DNA of 64,000 nucleotides from Cyanobium sp. M30B3 (GCA_018399015.1 CP073761.1:1674001-1738000); one strand, 5' to 3'; positions 18,516 to 28,360 are shown, numbered from the stretch's first letter. A program made the numbers and translations. Notes: a model not told the origin generated them from the sequence alone.

Positions 18516-19238
18516 TCAGGCGTTGATCCGTTGTTGCAGCGCCGGATGGCTGAGCAGGGCATCCATCAGCCGAACGCCCCGCAGCTGGTTCACCAGGGGC
18601 ATGTGCCCTTCCGGCGCCTCGATCGACCACTGGAAGGAGCCGGGATAGCGGGTCCACTGGGAGCCGTTCTTCCAGCCGATCCGGGGCCAGAGCCGGTCCC
18701 AGCGGCCGTTGCAGGCCCGCAGCAGCCGGCCCTGCACCGAAAAGCCGAAGCGACCCCTGGAGAAACACACCCACAGCCGATCGAGACTGTCGAGATCGGC
18801 CGCCGCCATCGGCGGCACCTCGCTGTAATACACATAGCCCCGTCGTACTGCTTCGGCCCCGGCCAGCTCGCGCAGGATGGCGCTGGTGAGCCGGTCGGCC
18901 TGCTCGTACTGCTCCAGGGCGAGGGCCTGCTGCAGGGGGCCGTAATCCACCCCCTGGCCTGATGGGGTGGCCAGCCAGCCGGAGGGATAGCGGGCCAGGA
19001 ACGCCTCGCGGTCCTCACCCTCGGGGGCCAGCAGCAGCTGGATCAGAAAACCGGCCGCCCAGTCGTCCCCTGTGGCATCGAGGCCCATCAGGTGGGCGCT
19101 GATCAGTGGGCGCAGGGCTTCGGCCTGCCGCTGGAGCTGGGGCAGGAGGCTGCGGCGCTGACGGGTGGAGGCGGCCTGAAAGCGTTCCAGCAGCGCTTCA
19201 GGGGTGGCGGGGGCAGTGACCGGAGGGCCGGAAAGCAT
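18516..19238 (-). CDS. gun4: GUN4 domain protein, tetrapyrrole synthesis regulator
   Basis: GUN4 binds protoporphyrin IX and Mg-protoporphyrin and stimulates Mg-chelatase, directing tetrapyrroles to chlorophyll. The 240-residue product has the N-terminal helical bundle (ALLERFQAASTRQRRSLLPQ, EALRPLISAHLMGL) and the GUN4 core: GVDYGPLQQALALEQYEQAD, LDRLWVCFSRGRFGFSVQ and KNGSQWTRYPGSFQWS. The start is ATG 19238; the frame opens further upstream but into the intergenic region. It is divergent from psb28, another photosynthesis gene, with about 160 bases between. Confidence 0.9.
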   Translation of the reverse strand: MLSGPPVTAPATPEALLERFQAASTRQRRSLLPQLQRQAEALRPLISAHLMGLDATGDDWAAGFLIQLLLAPEGEDREAFLARYPSGWLATPSGQGVDYGPLQQALALEQYEQADRLTSAILRELAGAEAVRRGYVYYSEVPPMAAADLDSLDRLWVCFSRGRFGFSVQGRLLRACNGRWDRLWPRIGWKNGSQWTRYPGSFQWSIEAPEGHMPLVNQLRGVRLMDALLSHPALQQRINA

Positions 19239-19400
19239 GAAGAACCAGACCGCATTCGGCCAGCTTGGGCCCACTATGTCAGGCGGGAGCCACGGCCAGC
19301 AGGGGACCGGGCGGGGCTGCCGATGCCCGTGCAGCACCGGGAGCCGGGGCCGGCAGATGGCGATGTTGGGCCGGCCTAGGATCCCCTTTTAACCACTGCC

Positions 19401-19772
19401 ATGGGTGCTGCCATTCAGTTCTTCCGAGGTGTGGACGAACCGGTTGTGCCCGACATCCGCCTCACCCGCTCCCGAGACGGCCGCACCGGCCAGGCGATGT
19501 TCGTGTTCGAGGAGCCCCAGGCCCTGGCCCCGGAAACCATGGGCGACATCACCGGCATGTTCATGGTGGATGAGGAGGGCGAACTGGTGACCCGCGAGGT
19601 GAAGGCCCGCTTCGTGAACGGCAAGGCCAGCGCCTTGGAGGCCACCTTCACCTGGAAGAGCAGCAGCGACTTCGAGCGCTTCATGCGCTTCGCCCAGCGC
19701 TATGCCGACAGCCACGACCTGGGCTTCTCCGGCAATGAAGACCAGGAGAGCGGCGGCGCCGAGGCGGAGTGA
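19401..19772 (+). CDS. psb28: Photosystem II assembly protein Psb28
   Basis: This is a 123-residue soluble factor associated with PSII assembly intermediates (CP47 side) and chlorophyll-protein synthesis. The family marks are clear: [33 protein letters not shown], then [20 protein letters not shown] and [18 protein letters not shown] charged Glu-rich tail ends it. Divergent from gun4. The next gene begins only 4 bases after the stop. Confidence 0.94.
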   Translation: MGAAIQFFRGVDEPVVPDIRLTRSRDGRTGQAMFVFEEPQALAPETMGDITGMFMVDEEGELVTREVKARFVNGKASALEATFTWKSSSDFERFMRFAQRYADSHDLGFSGNEDQESGGAEAE

Positions 19773-19776
19773 GCCG

Positions 19777-20835
19777 TTGAGCTTCGGACAGTGGCTGGGA
19801 TTGCTGGCGCTGGTGGCGGCCCTGCTGCTGCTCTGGAGCCTGCGCGAGACCCTGATCCTGGTGTTCGCCGCCATCGTGCTGGCGATGGCCCTCTGCACCC
19901 TGGTGGGCATGGTGCGCCAGCGCCTGGGCTGTTCACGCGGCCTGGCGGTGCTGCTCTCGCTGCTGCTGGTGGTGCTGGTGGCGGCCGTGGTCGGCACCGC
20001 CGTGATTCCTCCGTTCGTGGAGCAGTTCGGTGAACTGATCAGCAAGATGCCCGCGGCGGCCACCACGCTGCTCGACCTGGTGCGCGGCTGGCTGCAATCC
20101 GCCAGCCAGATGCTCTACGGCGGCCCGGCCGCCGAACTGGGCTGGCTGCGCGATGGCCTGTTCCGCGCCGGTGAGCCTCCCAATCTCGGCGGCGGCGCCC
20201 TGCGCCTGCTGGGCGTGGCCGGCGGGCTGGGCAGCGGCCTGCTGCAGCTGCTGTTCGTGGTGGCGGTGGCCCTGATGGTCACCATTCAGCCCACCCATTA
20301 CCGCGATGTGGCCATCCTGCTGGTGCCCTCGTTCTACCGGCGCCGCTTCGCGGCCGTACTCAGCCAGTGCGGCGAAGCCCTGAGTGCCTGGATGGTGGGA
20401 GTGCTGATCAGCTCCCTGGCCGTGGGCACCCTGGCGGCCATCGGCCTGTCGCTACTCGGGGTGAAGCTGGTGGCCGCCAATGCCGTGCTGGCAGGGGTGC
20501 TCAACGTGATCCCCAACGTGGGGCCCACCCTCAGCACCGTGTTTCCGATGTCGGTGGCCCTGCTCGAGTCGCCCTGGAAGTCGCTGGCGGTGCTGGTGCT
20601 CTACGTGGTGGTGCAGAACCTGGAGAGCTATCTGATCACCCCCTCGGTGATGCACCACCAGCTCAAGCTGCTGCCGGGCCTCACCCTCACCGCCCAGCTG
20701 GTGTTCACGCTGGTGTTCGGTCCGCTGGGGCTGCTGCTGGCCCTGCCGCTGGCGGTGTGCCTGCAGGTGATCGTGCGCGAGGTGGTGATCCACGACCTGC
20801 TCGATCCCTGGAAACGGCGGCGCAGCAGCCTGTGA
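19777..20835 (+). CDS. AI-2E family membrane transporter
   Basis: This is a 352-residue polytopic membrane protein of the AI-2E (TqsA/YdiK-like) family. There are two N-terminal helices, a long amphipathic linker (FVEQFGELISKMPAAATTLL), then further helices with the conserved NVIPNVGPTLSTVFPM and the C-terminal LPGLTLTAQLVFTLVFGPLG. Family members are linked to export of small molecules or ions; the substrate here is unknown. The start is a TTG 4 bases after psb28; an upstream extension would overlap psb28. Confidence 0.85.
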   Translation: MSFGQWLGLLALVAALLLLWSLRETLILVFAAIVLAMALCTLVGMVRQRLGCSRGLAVLLSLLLVVLVAAVVGTAVIPPFVEQFGELISKMPAAATTLLDLVRGWLQSASQMLYGGPAAELGWLRDGLFRAGEPPNLGGGALRLLGVAGGLGSGLLQLLFVVAVALMVTIQPTHYRDVAILLVPSFYRRRFAAVLSQCGEALSAWMVGVLISSLAVGTLAAIGLSLLGVKLVAANAVLAGVLNVIPNVGPTLSTVFPMSVALLESPWKSLAVLVLYVVVQNLESYLITPSVMHHQLKLLPGLTLTAQLVFTLVFGPLGLLLALPLAVCLQVIVREVVIHDLLDPWKRRRSSL

Positions 20836-21830
20836 ACCGCAATCTGCTGGGGGCCCTGGCCCTGACCGTGATGGGGTTGCTGGCCTGGCAGTTGCGCTGG
20901 GTGCTGCTGATCCTGTTCGGGGCGGTGACCCTGGGGGTGGCCCTGGATGTGCCCACCACCCTGCTGATGCGGCGTTGCCGCCTGGGCCGACCGCTCGCCC
21001 TGCTGGTGGTGTTGGCCCTGCTGGTGGGCCTGGGGCTCGCCCTGGGGCAGGTGCTGGTGCCGGAGCTGGCCGAACAGGTGAACCAGTTGCGCCTGTTGGC
21101 GCCGGCGGTGGCCCAGCGGCTGGCCGAACTGGGCCGCAACGTGGACTGGTTGCCCAGGCTCAATGCCGAACTGGACAGCTTCGGCCGCTGGGAGCGCCTG
21201 CAGCCGATCGGCGGCCAGCTGCTCGGTCTGGCCGGCGGCGCCGCCAACACCACGGTTCAGCTGCTGCTGATGGCGCTGCTGGCCGTGCTGTTCTGCCTCG
21301 ATCCCGCCAGTCACCGCCGGCTGCTGATCGCCCTCACCCCCAGCTTCTGGAGAGGGCGCATGGCCGCCCTGCTCGACCGCTGCCGCGAGGCCCTGGGCGG
21401 CTGGCTGGCGGGGATGACCCTCTCGGCCCTCACCGTGTTCCTGCTCACCTGGGCCGGGCTGGTGATTCTGCGGGTGCCCCTGGCTCTGCTGAGTGCCCTG
21501 CTCTGCGGCCTGCTCACCTTCGTGCCCACGGTCGGGCCCACCGCGGCCACCCTGCTGCCCCTGGCGGTGGCCCTGCTGGTTTCGCCGGCTCGGGTGCTGC
21601 AGGTGCTGGTGCTGCGGCTGATCCTGCAGAACGCGGAGGCCTTCCTGCTCACGCCCCTGCTGCTGCGGCGCACCGTGAACCTGCTGCCCACCGTGGCCCT
21701 GATGGCCCAGCTCAGCCTCGGGGCCCTGCTCGGCCTGCCGGGCGTGCTGCTGGCCCTGCCCCTGGTGGTGGTGCTCCAGGTGGTCTGCGAACAGGTGGTG
21801 GTGCGCGATGGGATGGACCGCTGGACCTGA
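20832..21830 (+). CDS. AI-2E family membrane transporter, second copy
   Basis: This is a 332-residue paralogue of the preceding gene, coupled by GTGA overlap. It has the same architecture: two N-terminal helices, the linker (ELAEQVNQLRLLAPAVAQRL), then GLLTFVPTVGPTAATLLPLA and LLPTVALMAQLSLGALLGLPG near the end. Tandem duplication with divergence to hetero-oligomer or different substrates is plausible. Substrate unknown. Confidence 0.83.
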   Translation: MNRNLLGALALTVMGLLAWQLRWVLLILFGAVTLGVALDVPTTLLMRRCRLGRPLALLVVLALLVGLGLALGQVLVPELAEQVNQLRLLAPAVAQRLAELGRNVDWLPRLNAELDSFGRWERLQPIGGQLLGLAGGAANTTVQLLLMALLAVLFCLDPASHRRLLIALTPSFWRGRMAALLDRCREALGGWLAGMTLSALTVFLLTWAGLVILRVPLALLSALLCGLLTFVPTVGPTAATLLPLAVALLVSPARVLQVLVLRLILQNAEAFLLTPLLLRRTVNLLPTVALMAQLSLGALLGLPGVLLALPLVVVLQVVCEQVVVRDGMDRWT

Positions 21831-21839
21831 AGGCTGGCC

Positions 21840-22076
21840 TCAGCCGCTCCGGTAGCGGCGCCACAGACTCGGCTGCAGCAACAGCACCAGCACGGCCAGC
21901 GGGTGGCTGCGCAGCAGATAGAAGCCGGCCGTGAACGTGGGACGGTCGAGCAGCAGGCGGAGGTCGTCGCGCAGATCCCAGAGGGCCAGAACCGCCAGCA
22001 GCAGCGGCAGGGCCGGCCAGGCTGGCGCTGCACCCCGACGCCGCGGGGCCAGTCCCCCTTGATCGCTGGGACTCAT
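21840..22076 (-). CDS. Small membrane protein downstream of secF
   Basis: This is a 78-residue protein starting MSPSDQGGLAPRRRG, with two hydrophobic stretches (ALPLLLAVLALWDL and LLRSHPLAVLVLLLQP) around DDLRLLLDRP. The ATG overlaps the secF stop (ATGA), so it is probably the last gene of the pdhB-secD-secF run. Short proteins of this kind occur after secF in related genomes as I recall, but no function is known to me. Confidence 0.6.
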   Translation of the reverse strand: MSPSDQGGLAPRRRGAAPAWPALPLLLAVLALWDLRDDLRLLLDRPTFTAGFYLLRSHPLAVLVLLLQPSLWRRYRSG

Positions 22077-23032
22077 CGGCGGCTGAGCAGCGGCAACAGG
22101 GTTGGCGCCACGCTGATGCTCGACCAGGCACCCACCAGGATGCCGATGCTGAGGGCGACGGCAAACCAGAAGAGGGTGCTACCGCCGAACAGAATCAGGG
22201 CCACCAGGGGCAGGAGGGTGGTGAGGCTGGTGTAGAGGGAGCGGGTGAGGGTGGCCTGCACGGCGGCATCGGCCTGGTCGGCCAGGCTCTGGCCCTGGAG
22301 TGCGGCCCGCTTCTCCCTGATGCGGTCGAAGATCACCACCGTGTCGTTCACCGAATAGCCGGCAATGGTGAGCAGCGCCACGGCGAACAGGCTGTTCACC
22401 TCCACGCCGGCCAGCAGCCCGAGCCAGGCGAAGACGCCGCAGGTGATCAGCACGTCGTGGCCGAGGCAGAGCAGGGCCAGCGCCGCGTAGACGCGGTCGT
22501 AGCGGAAGCTGATGTAGAGGGCGATGCCCGCGAAACTCACCAGCAGGGACATCAGGCTGGAGCGCAGCAGCTGGGAGCCGAGGGTGGGACCGATGGTCTC
22601 GATCGACAGACCGCCCGGCACGGTGTCCCCGACCACAGGGCTCAGGGCCTCCACCAGGGCCTGACCCTGGGCGGGCGAGAGGGTGGGCAGTCGCAGCACC
22701 ACCTGGGAGCCCCCATCGAGCAGCTGGGCCGCGACCCCCCGCAGGTCGGGGGCAGAGGAGCCCGGCTCGGCGGGCAGGTCCACCTGGCGGATGGCGGCCT
22801 CCAGCCCGGCCGGGGTGAGGGGGGCACAGGCGGGGTCGCAGCGGCGGCTGAGCTCAATCTGGGTGCCACCGGTGAAATCGAGGCCAGGCCGCAGGGGCGC
22901 GCGAATCGCCGGCGACAGCCAGGACGCCGCAATGCCGATCACGCTGAGCAGCAGGGCCAGGGCGGACAGCGTCCAGAGCAACCGCCGCTGGCGGTTGACC
23001 CGGAACTGGAGCTTGGAAACTGGGGAGAGCAT
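22073..23032 (-). CDS. secF: Protein translocase subunit SecF
   Basis: This 319-residue Sec accessory subunit, with SecD, drives proton-coupled late steps of protein export at the plasma and thylakoid membranes. It has an N-terminal helix, the periplasmic domain (FTGGTQIELSRRC), then five helices with the RND marks GHDVLITCGVFAWLGL and GYSVNDTVVIFDRIRE, ending in the TLTRSLYTSLTTLLPLVAL block. A Cys-containing insertion (RCDPACAPL) sits in the periplasmic part. It lies 13 bases after secD. Confidence 0.95.
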   Translation of the reverse strand: MLSPVSKLQFRVNRQRRLLWTLSALALLLSVIGIAASWLSPAIRAPLRPGLDFTGGTQIELSRRCDPACAPLTPAGLEAAIRQVDLPAEPGSSAPDLRGVAAQLLDGGSQVVLRLPTLSPAQGQALVEALSPVVGDTVPGGLSIETIGPTLGSQLLRSSLMSLLVSFAGIALYISFRYDRVYAALALLCLGHDVLITCGVFAWLGLLAGVEVNSLFAVALLTIAGYSVNDTVVIFDRIREKRAALQGQSLADQADAAVQATLTRSLYTSLTTLLPLVALILFGGSTLFWFAVALSIGILVGAWSSISVAPTLLPLLSRR

Positions 23033-23045
23033 CGGCTGGGCGTTC

Positions 23046-24551
23046 TCAGGCCGCCGTGGGCAGTTCGGCCCGGGGCAGGAAGTAGGTGGAGCGGCGCAGG
23101 GCCGGGTAACCCATCAACAGCCGCAGCAGGCTGCGGGTGCAGGTGAGCGCGCTGAACAGGCTGAGCACCACGCCGATGGCCAGGGTCACGGCAAAGCCCT
23201 TCACAAAGCCTGTGCCAAGGCTGAACAGGGCGATGCAACTGATCAGGGTGGTGAGCTGGCCATCGAGAATCGAGGAGAGGGCCAGGGAGAAGCCCGTATC
23301 GATCGAGCGGATCAGGGTGTTGCCCTGGCGCAGCTCATCCTTGATCCGCTCAAAGATGAGCACATTGGCGTCCACGGCCATGCCCAGAGAGAGGATGAAG
23401 CCGGCGATGCCGGGCAGGGTGAGGGTGACCGGAATCAGGGCGTAGACCGCCAGGTTGAACAGGCCATAGAGGCTGAGGGACACCACGGCCACCAGCCCCG
23501 CCAGGCGATAGGTGAGCAGCATGAACGCGGCCACCAGAACCAGGCCGGAGAGGGCCGCCACCAGGCTGGTGCGCACATTCTCCGCCCCGAGGGATGGGCC
23601 CACCGTGCGCACTTCCAGCACCTTGAGGGGCAGGGGCAGGGAGCCACCGCGCAGCTGCACTTCCAGTTCGCGCGATTCCTCGGCGGAGAAGTTGCCCGTG
23701 ATGCTGGCCGAGCCCCCGGTGATCCCGGCCGCCCGGAACTCGGGCCCCACACTGGCCTCACTGATCGAGCGTCCATCGAGCACGATCCCCAGCAGCCGGG
23801 GGGTGCCGGCGATCGACTGGGTGAGCTTGGCAAAGGCCTCCCCACCCGCCCGGGTGAAGGAGAGGGTCACCTCCCAGCCCGCGCCGCTCTGCTGCTGCTG
23901 GCGGCCGGCGCTGGCCAGGTCCTTGCCGGTGAGGGCGGCCGGCTCGAACAGCTCCACGATGCGGCGGTTCACGGTCTCCAGGAGCAGCCGCAGCTGTTCA
24001 GTTTCATCGGCACCGGCGGGCACGGTCACGCCCTGTTCGCGCAGGGATGCGGAGAGCTGGTCGGCGCTGATGGGGGGCGGTTCCGGCGGCTGGCCGCCAT
24101 CCGGGCTGGAGGGGTCTGAGCCAGCACGGCGTTCGCGCAGGGCGAGCACGGCCTGGGCCTGACGCTTGAGCCCGAGCAAGCTGCGCATCTGCTCCTCGGT
24201 GCCGCTCTTCTGGGCGCGGAATTCGAGCAGGGCGGTGGTGCCCAGCACCCGGGCAGCACGGCTGGGGTCCTGCTCGCCGGGAAGCTGCAGCACGAGCTGG
24301 TCGTTGCCCACGGTCTGGAGGGTGGACTCGGCCACCCCCAGGCCGTTGATGCGGCGGTCGAGCACCTCCTTCACCGCCTCCAGCTGCTCCTTGTCCACCC
24401 GGGTGATTGCGCCGGCGGGCTGCACCTGCAGGGTGAGCTGGCTGCCGCCGCGCAGGTCGAGACCCAGCTGCAGCGGGAACTGGGAGAGCAGGGCTCCGGC
24501 GGCGATCGCCAGCGCCAGGATCAGGGCGATCCACCCCTGTTGACGCGCCAT
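23046..24551 (-). CDS. secD: Protein translocase subunit SecD
   Basis: This is a 501-residue RND-family partner of SecF. One N-terminal helix leads into LGLDLRGGSQLTLQVQPAG. A large periplasmic P1 domain follows (RRINGLGVAESTLQTVGNDQ, LVLQLPGEQDPSRAARVLG) with a Pro/Ser-rich insert near residue 140, then the transmembrane block with LGMAVDANVLIFERIKDELR and the conserved Asp. The next gene upstream on this strand, pdhB, ends one base before its start, so the order pdhB-secD-secF is one transcription unit, as in other picocyanobacteria. Confidence 0.95.
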   Translation of the reverse strand: MARQQGWIALILALAIAAGALLSQFPLQLGLDLRGGSQLTLQVQPAGAITRVDKEQLEAVKEVLDRRINGLGVAESTLQTVGNDQLVLQLPGEQDPSRAARVLGTTALLEFRAQKSGTEEQMRSLLGLKRQAQAVLALRERRAGSDPSSPDGGQPPEPPPISADQLSASLREQGVTVPAGADETEQLRLLLETVNRRIVELFEPAALTGKDLASAGRQQQQSGAGWEVTLSFTRAGGEAFAKLTQSIAGTPRLLGIVLDGRSISEASVGPEFRAAGITGGSASITGNFSAEESRELEVQLRGGSLPLPLKVLEVRTVGPSLGAENVRTSLVAALSGLVLVAAFMLLTYRLAGLVAVVSLSLYGLFNLAVYALIPVTLTLPGIAGFILSLGMAVDANVLIFERIKDELRQGNTLIRSIDTGFSLALSSILDGQLTTLISCIALFSLGTGFVKGFAVTLAIGVVLSLFSALTCTRSLLRLLMGYPALRRSTYFLPRAELPTAA

Positions 24552-24552
24552 C

Positions 24553-25536
24553 TCAGACCTGGCCTGCCTTGAGGGCCTTGGCGGCGGCCACGATCTGGTG
24601 GGGCTGGATGATGGTGAGGTTCTCCAGGGCCCCGTTGTAGGGGGTGGGGATGTCCTGGGAGGAGAGGCGCACGGGGCGGGCGTCCAGGTCGTCGAAACAG
24701 TGCTCGGTGATCAGGGCGAGCAGCTCGGCGCCGATGCCGCCGGTCTTCATGCACTCCTCCACCACGATCACCTTGTGGGTCTTGCGGATCGAGGCGGCGA
24801 TGGTGGCCATGTCGAAGGGTTTGAGGCTGATCAGATCGATCAGCTCCACATCCACCCCCTCGGCCTCGAGCTGCTGCACCGCCTTGAGGCAGTGGTGACG
24901 CATGCGCGAGTAGGTGAGGATCGTCACGTCCTTGCCCTCGCGCACGATCTCCGCCTGGTCGAGGGCGCAGATGTAGTCGCCTGCCGGGATGTCCTCGCTG
25001 AGGTTGTAGAGCAGCACGTGCTCGAAGAAGAGCACCGGGTTGTTGTCGCGGATGGCGGCCTTCATCAGGCCCTTGGCGTTGGTGGGGGTGCTCACCGCCA
25101 CGATCTTGATGCCGGGCACGGCGTGGAAGTAGGCCTCGAGGCGCTGGCTGTGCTCGGCGCCCAGCTGGCGGCCAACGCCGCCGGGGCCACGCACCACCGC
25201 CGGAATCGTGAAGTTGCCGCCGCTGGTGTAGCGCAGCATCCCCATGTTGTTGGAGATCTGGTTGAAGGCGAGCAGCAGGAAGCCCATGTTCATGCCCTCC
25301 ACGATCGGCCGCAGGCCGGTCATGGCCGCGCCCACCGCCATGCCGGTGAAGGCGTTTTCAGCAATGGGGGTGTCGAGCACGCGCAGCTCGCCGTACTTCT
25401 CGTAGAGGTCCTTGGTGACCTTGTAGGAGCCGCCGTACTGGCCCACGTCCTCCCCCATCACGCACACGTGGGGATCGCGGGCCATCTCCTCGTCGATGGC
25501 TTCGCGAAGGGCGTTGAACAGCAGCGTTTCGGCCAC
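24553..25536 (-). CDS. pdhB: Pyruvate dehydrogenase E1 component, beta subunit
   Basis: This is the beta subunit of the thiamine-diphosphate E1 enzyme that feeds acetyl-CoA synthesis. The 327-residue product begins with the family sequence [17 protein letters not shown], then [40 protein letters not shown] and [20 protein letters not shown]; the C-terminus has [12 protein letters not shown]. The GTG at 25536 matches the usual family start; an ATG 15 bases upstream (25551) is the alternative. The alpha subunit is not nearby, as is normal in cyanobacteria. Confidence 0.95.
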   Translation of the reverse strand: MAETLLFNALREAIDEEMARDPHVCVMGEDVGQYGGSYKVTKDLYEKYGELRVLDTPIAENAFTGMAVGAAMTGLRPIVEGMNMGFLLLAFNQISNNMGMLRYTSGGNFTIPAVVRGPGGVGRQLGAEHSQRLEAYFHAVPGIKIVAVSTPTNAKGLMKAAIRDNNPVLFFEHVLLYNLSEDIPAGDYICALDQAEIVREGKDVTILTYSRMRHHCLKAVQQLEAEGVDVELIDLISLKPFDMATIAASIRKTHKVIVVEECMKTGGIGAELLALITEHCFDDLDARPVRLSSQDIPTPYNGALENLTIIQPHQIVAAAKALKAGQV

Positions 25537-25571
25537 GCGTTGGCTAAGCACCGGGTGGCGGCCAACCTATC

Positions 25572-25667
25572 TCAGCCGCCAGCCGCGAAGGTGCTCAGGA
25601 TCAGCACCGAGAGCAGCATGCCCGGCAGCAGCAGGGTCACCAGCAGGCCCAGGTCGTGGACGGTCAT
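25572..25667 (-). CDS. Possible 31-residue single-pass membrane peptide
   Basis: A short frame reads MTVHDLGLLVTLLLPGMLLS then VLILSTFAAGG and stop. Nearly the whole peptide is one membrane helix, much like the very small photosystem and cytochrome subunits, but it does not match psbT, psaM, petL, petN, psbX or ycf12 as I know them. It sits between pdhB and the DUF3082 gene on the same strand. Existence is inferred from start, stop and hydrophobicity only. Confidence 0.4.
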   Translation of the reverse strand: MTVHDLGLLVTLLLPGMLLSVLILSTFAAGG

Positions 25668-25693
25668 CGCTCAGCCAGCGCACAGGAGAGAGA

Positions 25694-26074
25694 TTAGGCA
25701 GCTTTGCCGTCGCTGTCGCCGGCCGGTGTGGGACCGGTCACCAGGCTGCGCACCAACACCAGGCTGAGCCCCAGGGCGATGAAGGCGAAGCTGAAGGTGG
25801 CCAGAAAGGCCATGCCCACGATCAGGGTTTTCAGAGCGGTGGCGATCGACTGGGCGATGGCCGAGGCGTAGTGGGGCGGATGGAGGGCGTAATACACGGC
25901 CAGCCGGCGGCTCAGGCCCAGGCACAGCCAGGCCAGCAGGCCGGCGGTGAGGGCGCCGGAGAGATAGCTGAGCGGCCCCTTGCGGCGCTGCGGCTCTGGG
26001 GCGGACGATGCCGGAGGGGATGCTGCCGGCTGAGGCGCAGCCACGGGTGGGGTGTTGGGTGTGGGATCAGTCAC
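25694..26074 (-). CDS. DUF3082 membrane protein
   Basis: This is a 126-residue cyanobacterial membrane protein. A Pro/Ala-rich cytosolic head of about 30 residues is followed by [20 protein letters not shown] and a second helix region ([20 protein letters not shown]). The segment [20 protein letters not shown] between the helices is the conserved DUF3082 core. Function unknown. It overlaps the stop of ispE by 4 bases and is therefore likely its operon partner. Confidence 0.8.
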   Translation of the reverse strand: MTDPTPNTPPVAAPQPAASPPASSAPEPQRRKGPLSYLSGALTAGLLAWLCLGLSRRLAVYYALHPPHYASAIAQSIATALKTLIVGMAFLATFSFAFIALGLSLVLVRSLVTGPTPAGDSDGKAA

Positions 26075-27003
26075 CCCTCCAGCATGACGCCCCCGGGGCG
26101 CAGGGCACAGGCCCAGCTGTGGAAGCCGGCGGCCGCCAGCTGCGCGGCCAGCTGCGCCTGGGCCGCCAGGGCCTGATCCAGATCGGCGAACAGGGCGAAC
26201 AGGCTGGGGCCCGATCCGCTCATCGCCACCGCCAGGGGGCTCTCGAGGCTGCGCAGCAGGGCCAGGCCCTCAGCCACAGTGGAGACCTCGGGCTCCACCA
26301 CGGCCTGGAGGTCGTTGCGGAGCGGCGGCAGGGCGCCCCCCTCGGCCAGGGCCCGCACCAGGGGGCCCTGGCGCAGGGCCTGGCGGCGCTGCTCGAACTC
26401 CGCTTCCGTGTGGAGATAGACGTCATCGCGCAGCTCGCGGCAGCGGCGGTAGGCCCAGGGGGTGCTGACGCTGGCGTCGGGGTGCTTGAGCAGCAGCACC
26501 GCCAGCGGCGCCGTCGGGGCCGGCAGCGGCTCCAGCCGCTCGCCCCGGCCGAAGCAGAGCTGGGTGCCGCCGGCCAGGCAGTAGGGCATGTCCGAGCCGA
26601 GCTCGGCGGCCAGCGCCTCCAGCTCGGCCGGGCTGTAGCCCAGGCCCCAGATCGTATTGAGACCGTGGAGCGCGGCGGCGCCATTGCTGGAGCCGCCCGC
26701 CAGGCCGGCGCCGATGGGGATGCGCTTGCGCAGGTGGATCTCGGCGCCCAGCTCGGGCAGGCCGGAGCGGGCGCGCAGCAGCTCGGCAGCCCGCACGATC
26801 AGGTTGCCGCCATCGGTGGGCAGGTGGGGATGGTCGCAGTGCAGGGCGATGCGGCCATCGGCGGTGGGGGCCAGGCGCAGCACGTCCACCAGCTCGATGG
26901 TCTGCATCACCATCGCCAGCTCGTGGAAGCCGTCGGGCCGCAGGCCGAGCACCTCCAGGTGCAGGTTGATCTTGGCCGGGGAGCAGACGCTGAGCTCAGC
27001 CAT
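26071..27003 (-). CDS. ispE: 4-diphosphocytidyl-2-C-methyl-D-erythritol kinase
   Basis: This GHMP-family kinase phosphorylates CDP-methylerythritol in the MEP pathway for isoprenoids (carotenoids, phytyl and quinone tails). The 310-residue product has the N-terminal [18 protein letters not shown], the ATP motif [20 protein letters not shown], and the third motif [15 protein letters not shown]. The start overlaps the rsmA stop by 8 bases, a common ispE-rsmA pairing. Confidence 0.95.
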   Translation of the reverse strand: MAELSVCSPAKINLHLEVLGLRPDGFHELAMVMQTIELVDVLRLAPTADGRIALHCDHPHLPTDGGNLIVRAAELLRARSGLPELGAEIHLRKRIPIGAGLAGGSSNGAAALHGLNTIWGLGYSPAELEALAAELGSDMPYCLAGGTQLCFGRGERLEPLPAPTAPLAVLLLKHPDASVSTPWAYRRCRELRDDVYLHTEAEFEQRRQALRQGPLVRALAEGGALPPLRNDLQAVVEPEVSTVAEGLALLRSLESPLAVAMSGSGPSLFALFADLDQALAAQAQLAAQLAAAGFHSWACALRPGGVMLEG

Positions 27004-27829
27004 CGGTGGCCGGGGCGGCGGGGGCGCTGCGATTCAAGCCCGCCGCCAGGGCCACCCAGGCGGCCGGGGGCAGCTCCTGGGGCCGCTGCTCCAGGCTGAA
27101 CCCGGCTGCGGCGGCCAGCTCGGCGAGGGCCTCGGGCGGCAGCAGGCCGGCCAGGGTGTTGCGCAGCATCTTGCGGCGGGCGGCGAAGCAGCGGCGCAGC
27201 AGCTGCTCCACGCGCCGCGCCACTGCCGGCTCCAGCCGCTGCTCCTCGGGCAGGGGATCGATGGCGATCACCTCCGACTGCACCTTCGGCGGCGGCTGGA
27301 AGCAGCGCGGCGGCACCGGGCACACCGTGCTGCAGCGGCCCAGCAGCTGCATGCGCACGCTCAGGGCGGAATAGGCGCTGCTGCCGGGCGCGCAGCGGAT
27401 CCGTTCGCCCACCTCCTGCTGCACCAGCAGCACCAGGCGGCGGTAGGGGGGCGAGACGGGCCGGTCGAGCCGGCCCACCAGCCGCTCCAGCAGCGGGCCG
27501 GTGATGTTGTAGGGGATGTTGGCCACCACCTTCTGGGCCGGCGGCAGCGGCAGCTCCAGGGCATCGCCGGCCACCAGGGCAAAGCGGGGCTCGGCGGCGA
27601 AGCGTTGCCGCAGGCCCTGGAGCAGGTCGCGGTCGAGCTCCACCGCGGCCACGGCGGCGGCTGGGCTGGCCAGCAGCCGCGCGGTGAGGGCACCGCGGCC
27701 CGGGCCGATCTCCAGCAGCGTGTCGCCAGGCTCGATCGCCGCCGCCGCCACGATCCGCTCCAGCACAGCCTGGTCCACCAGCCAGTGCTGGCCGAAGCGC
27801 TTGCGGGCCCGGTGGGCGCTGAAGGTCAT
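26996..27829 (-). CDS. rsmA: 16S rRNA dimethyladenosine transferase (KsgA)
   Basis: This enzyme dimethylates the two adjacent adenosines near the 3' end of 16S rRNA during small-subunit assembly. The 277-residue product has the N-terminal [23 protein letters not shown] motif [23 protein letters not shown], and the catalytic [11 protein letters not shown] motif. The C-terminal helical domain with [20 protein letters not shown] is typical. It is cotranscribed with ispE. Confidence 0.96.
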   Translation of the reverse strand: MTFSAHRARKRFGQHWLVDQAVLERIVAAAAIEPGDTLLEIGPGRGALTARLLASPAAAVAAVELDRDLLQGLRQRFAAEPRFALVAGDALELPLPPAQKVVANIPYNITGPLLERLVGRLDRPVSPPYRRLVLLVQQEVGERIRCAPGSSAYSALSVRMQLLGRCSTVCPVPPRCFQPPPKVQSEVIAIDPLPEEQRLEPAVARRVEQLLRRCFAARRKMLRNTLAGLLPPEALAELAAAAGFSLEQRPQELPPAAWVALAAGLNRSAPAAPATDG

Positions 27830-27895
27830 GGCGGGGTCGGCGGGGTTGAGGGGGGCCGGATGGCTCCAGATTGCCTGTGCCGCGCCCGCACGCCC

Positions 27896-28291
27896 TCAGA
27901 AGCCGGCCCGGATCCAGCGGACCGCCCCGCGCTGGGGCGGCAGGGGCACCAGGGCGTACACCAGCTGCACCGGGCGGCTGGCCTCGCCCGGGTGCTCGGC
28001 CAGCCAGCACAGCCAGGCCCGCTCCAGCCGCCGGCGCTTGCCGCGCTGCAGGGCAGCCACCCCCCAGCCGTCCACGCCGCTGCGCCGGCCCTTCACCTCC
28101 ACCAGCAGCAGGCGGTCGGGCTTCTCCAGCAGCAGATCGAGCTCGCCCCAGCGGCAGTGCCAGTTGCGGGCCCGCAGCTGCCAGCCGCGGCTCTGCAGCA
28201 GCCGCAGGGCGCGCTGCTCGGCCCAGCCGCCGGCCACCCTCGGATGGGGCCTGGGCGCAGCAGATGGCTGACGGCTTGACTGGTGAACCAT
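27896..28291 (-). CDS. YraN/UPF0102 family nuclease-like protein
   Basis: This is a 131-residue endonuclease-fold protein. The core motif is RNWHCRWGELDLLLEKPDRL then LLVEVKGRR, which carries the Asp/Glu-Val-Lys pattern of PD-(D/E)XK-like nucleases. AEQRALRLLQSRGWQLRARN precedes it as in the family. Start at ATG 28291; an earlier ATG at 28312 adds 7 residues. Role in DNA repair or natural transformation is only inferred from the family. Confidence 0.85.
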   Translation of the reverse strand: MVHQSSRQPSAAPRPHPRVAGGWAEQRALRLLQSRGWQLRARNWHCRWGELDLLLEKPDRLLLVEVKGRRSGVDGWGVAALQRGKRRRLERAWLCWLAEHPGEASRPVQLVYALVPLPPQRGAVRWIRAGF

Positions 28292-28360
28292 GGATCTGGC
28301 GTCGCCGCACACTGCCTAGGGTTGCCACCACACACCACCCGGCGCTGGCCGGAGGATGCG

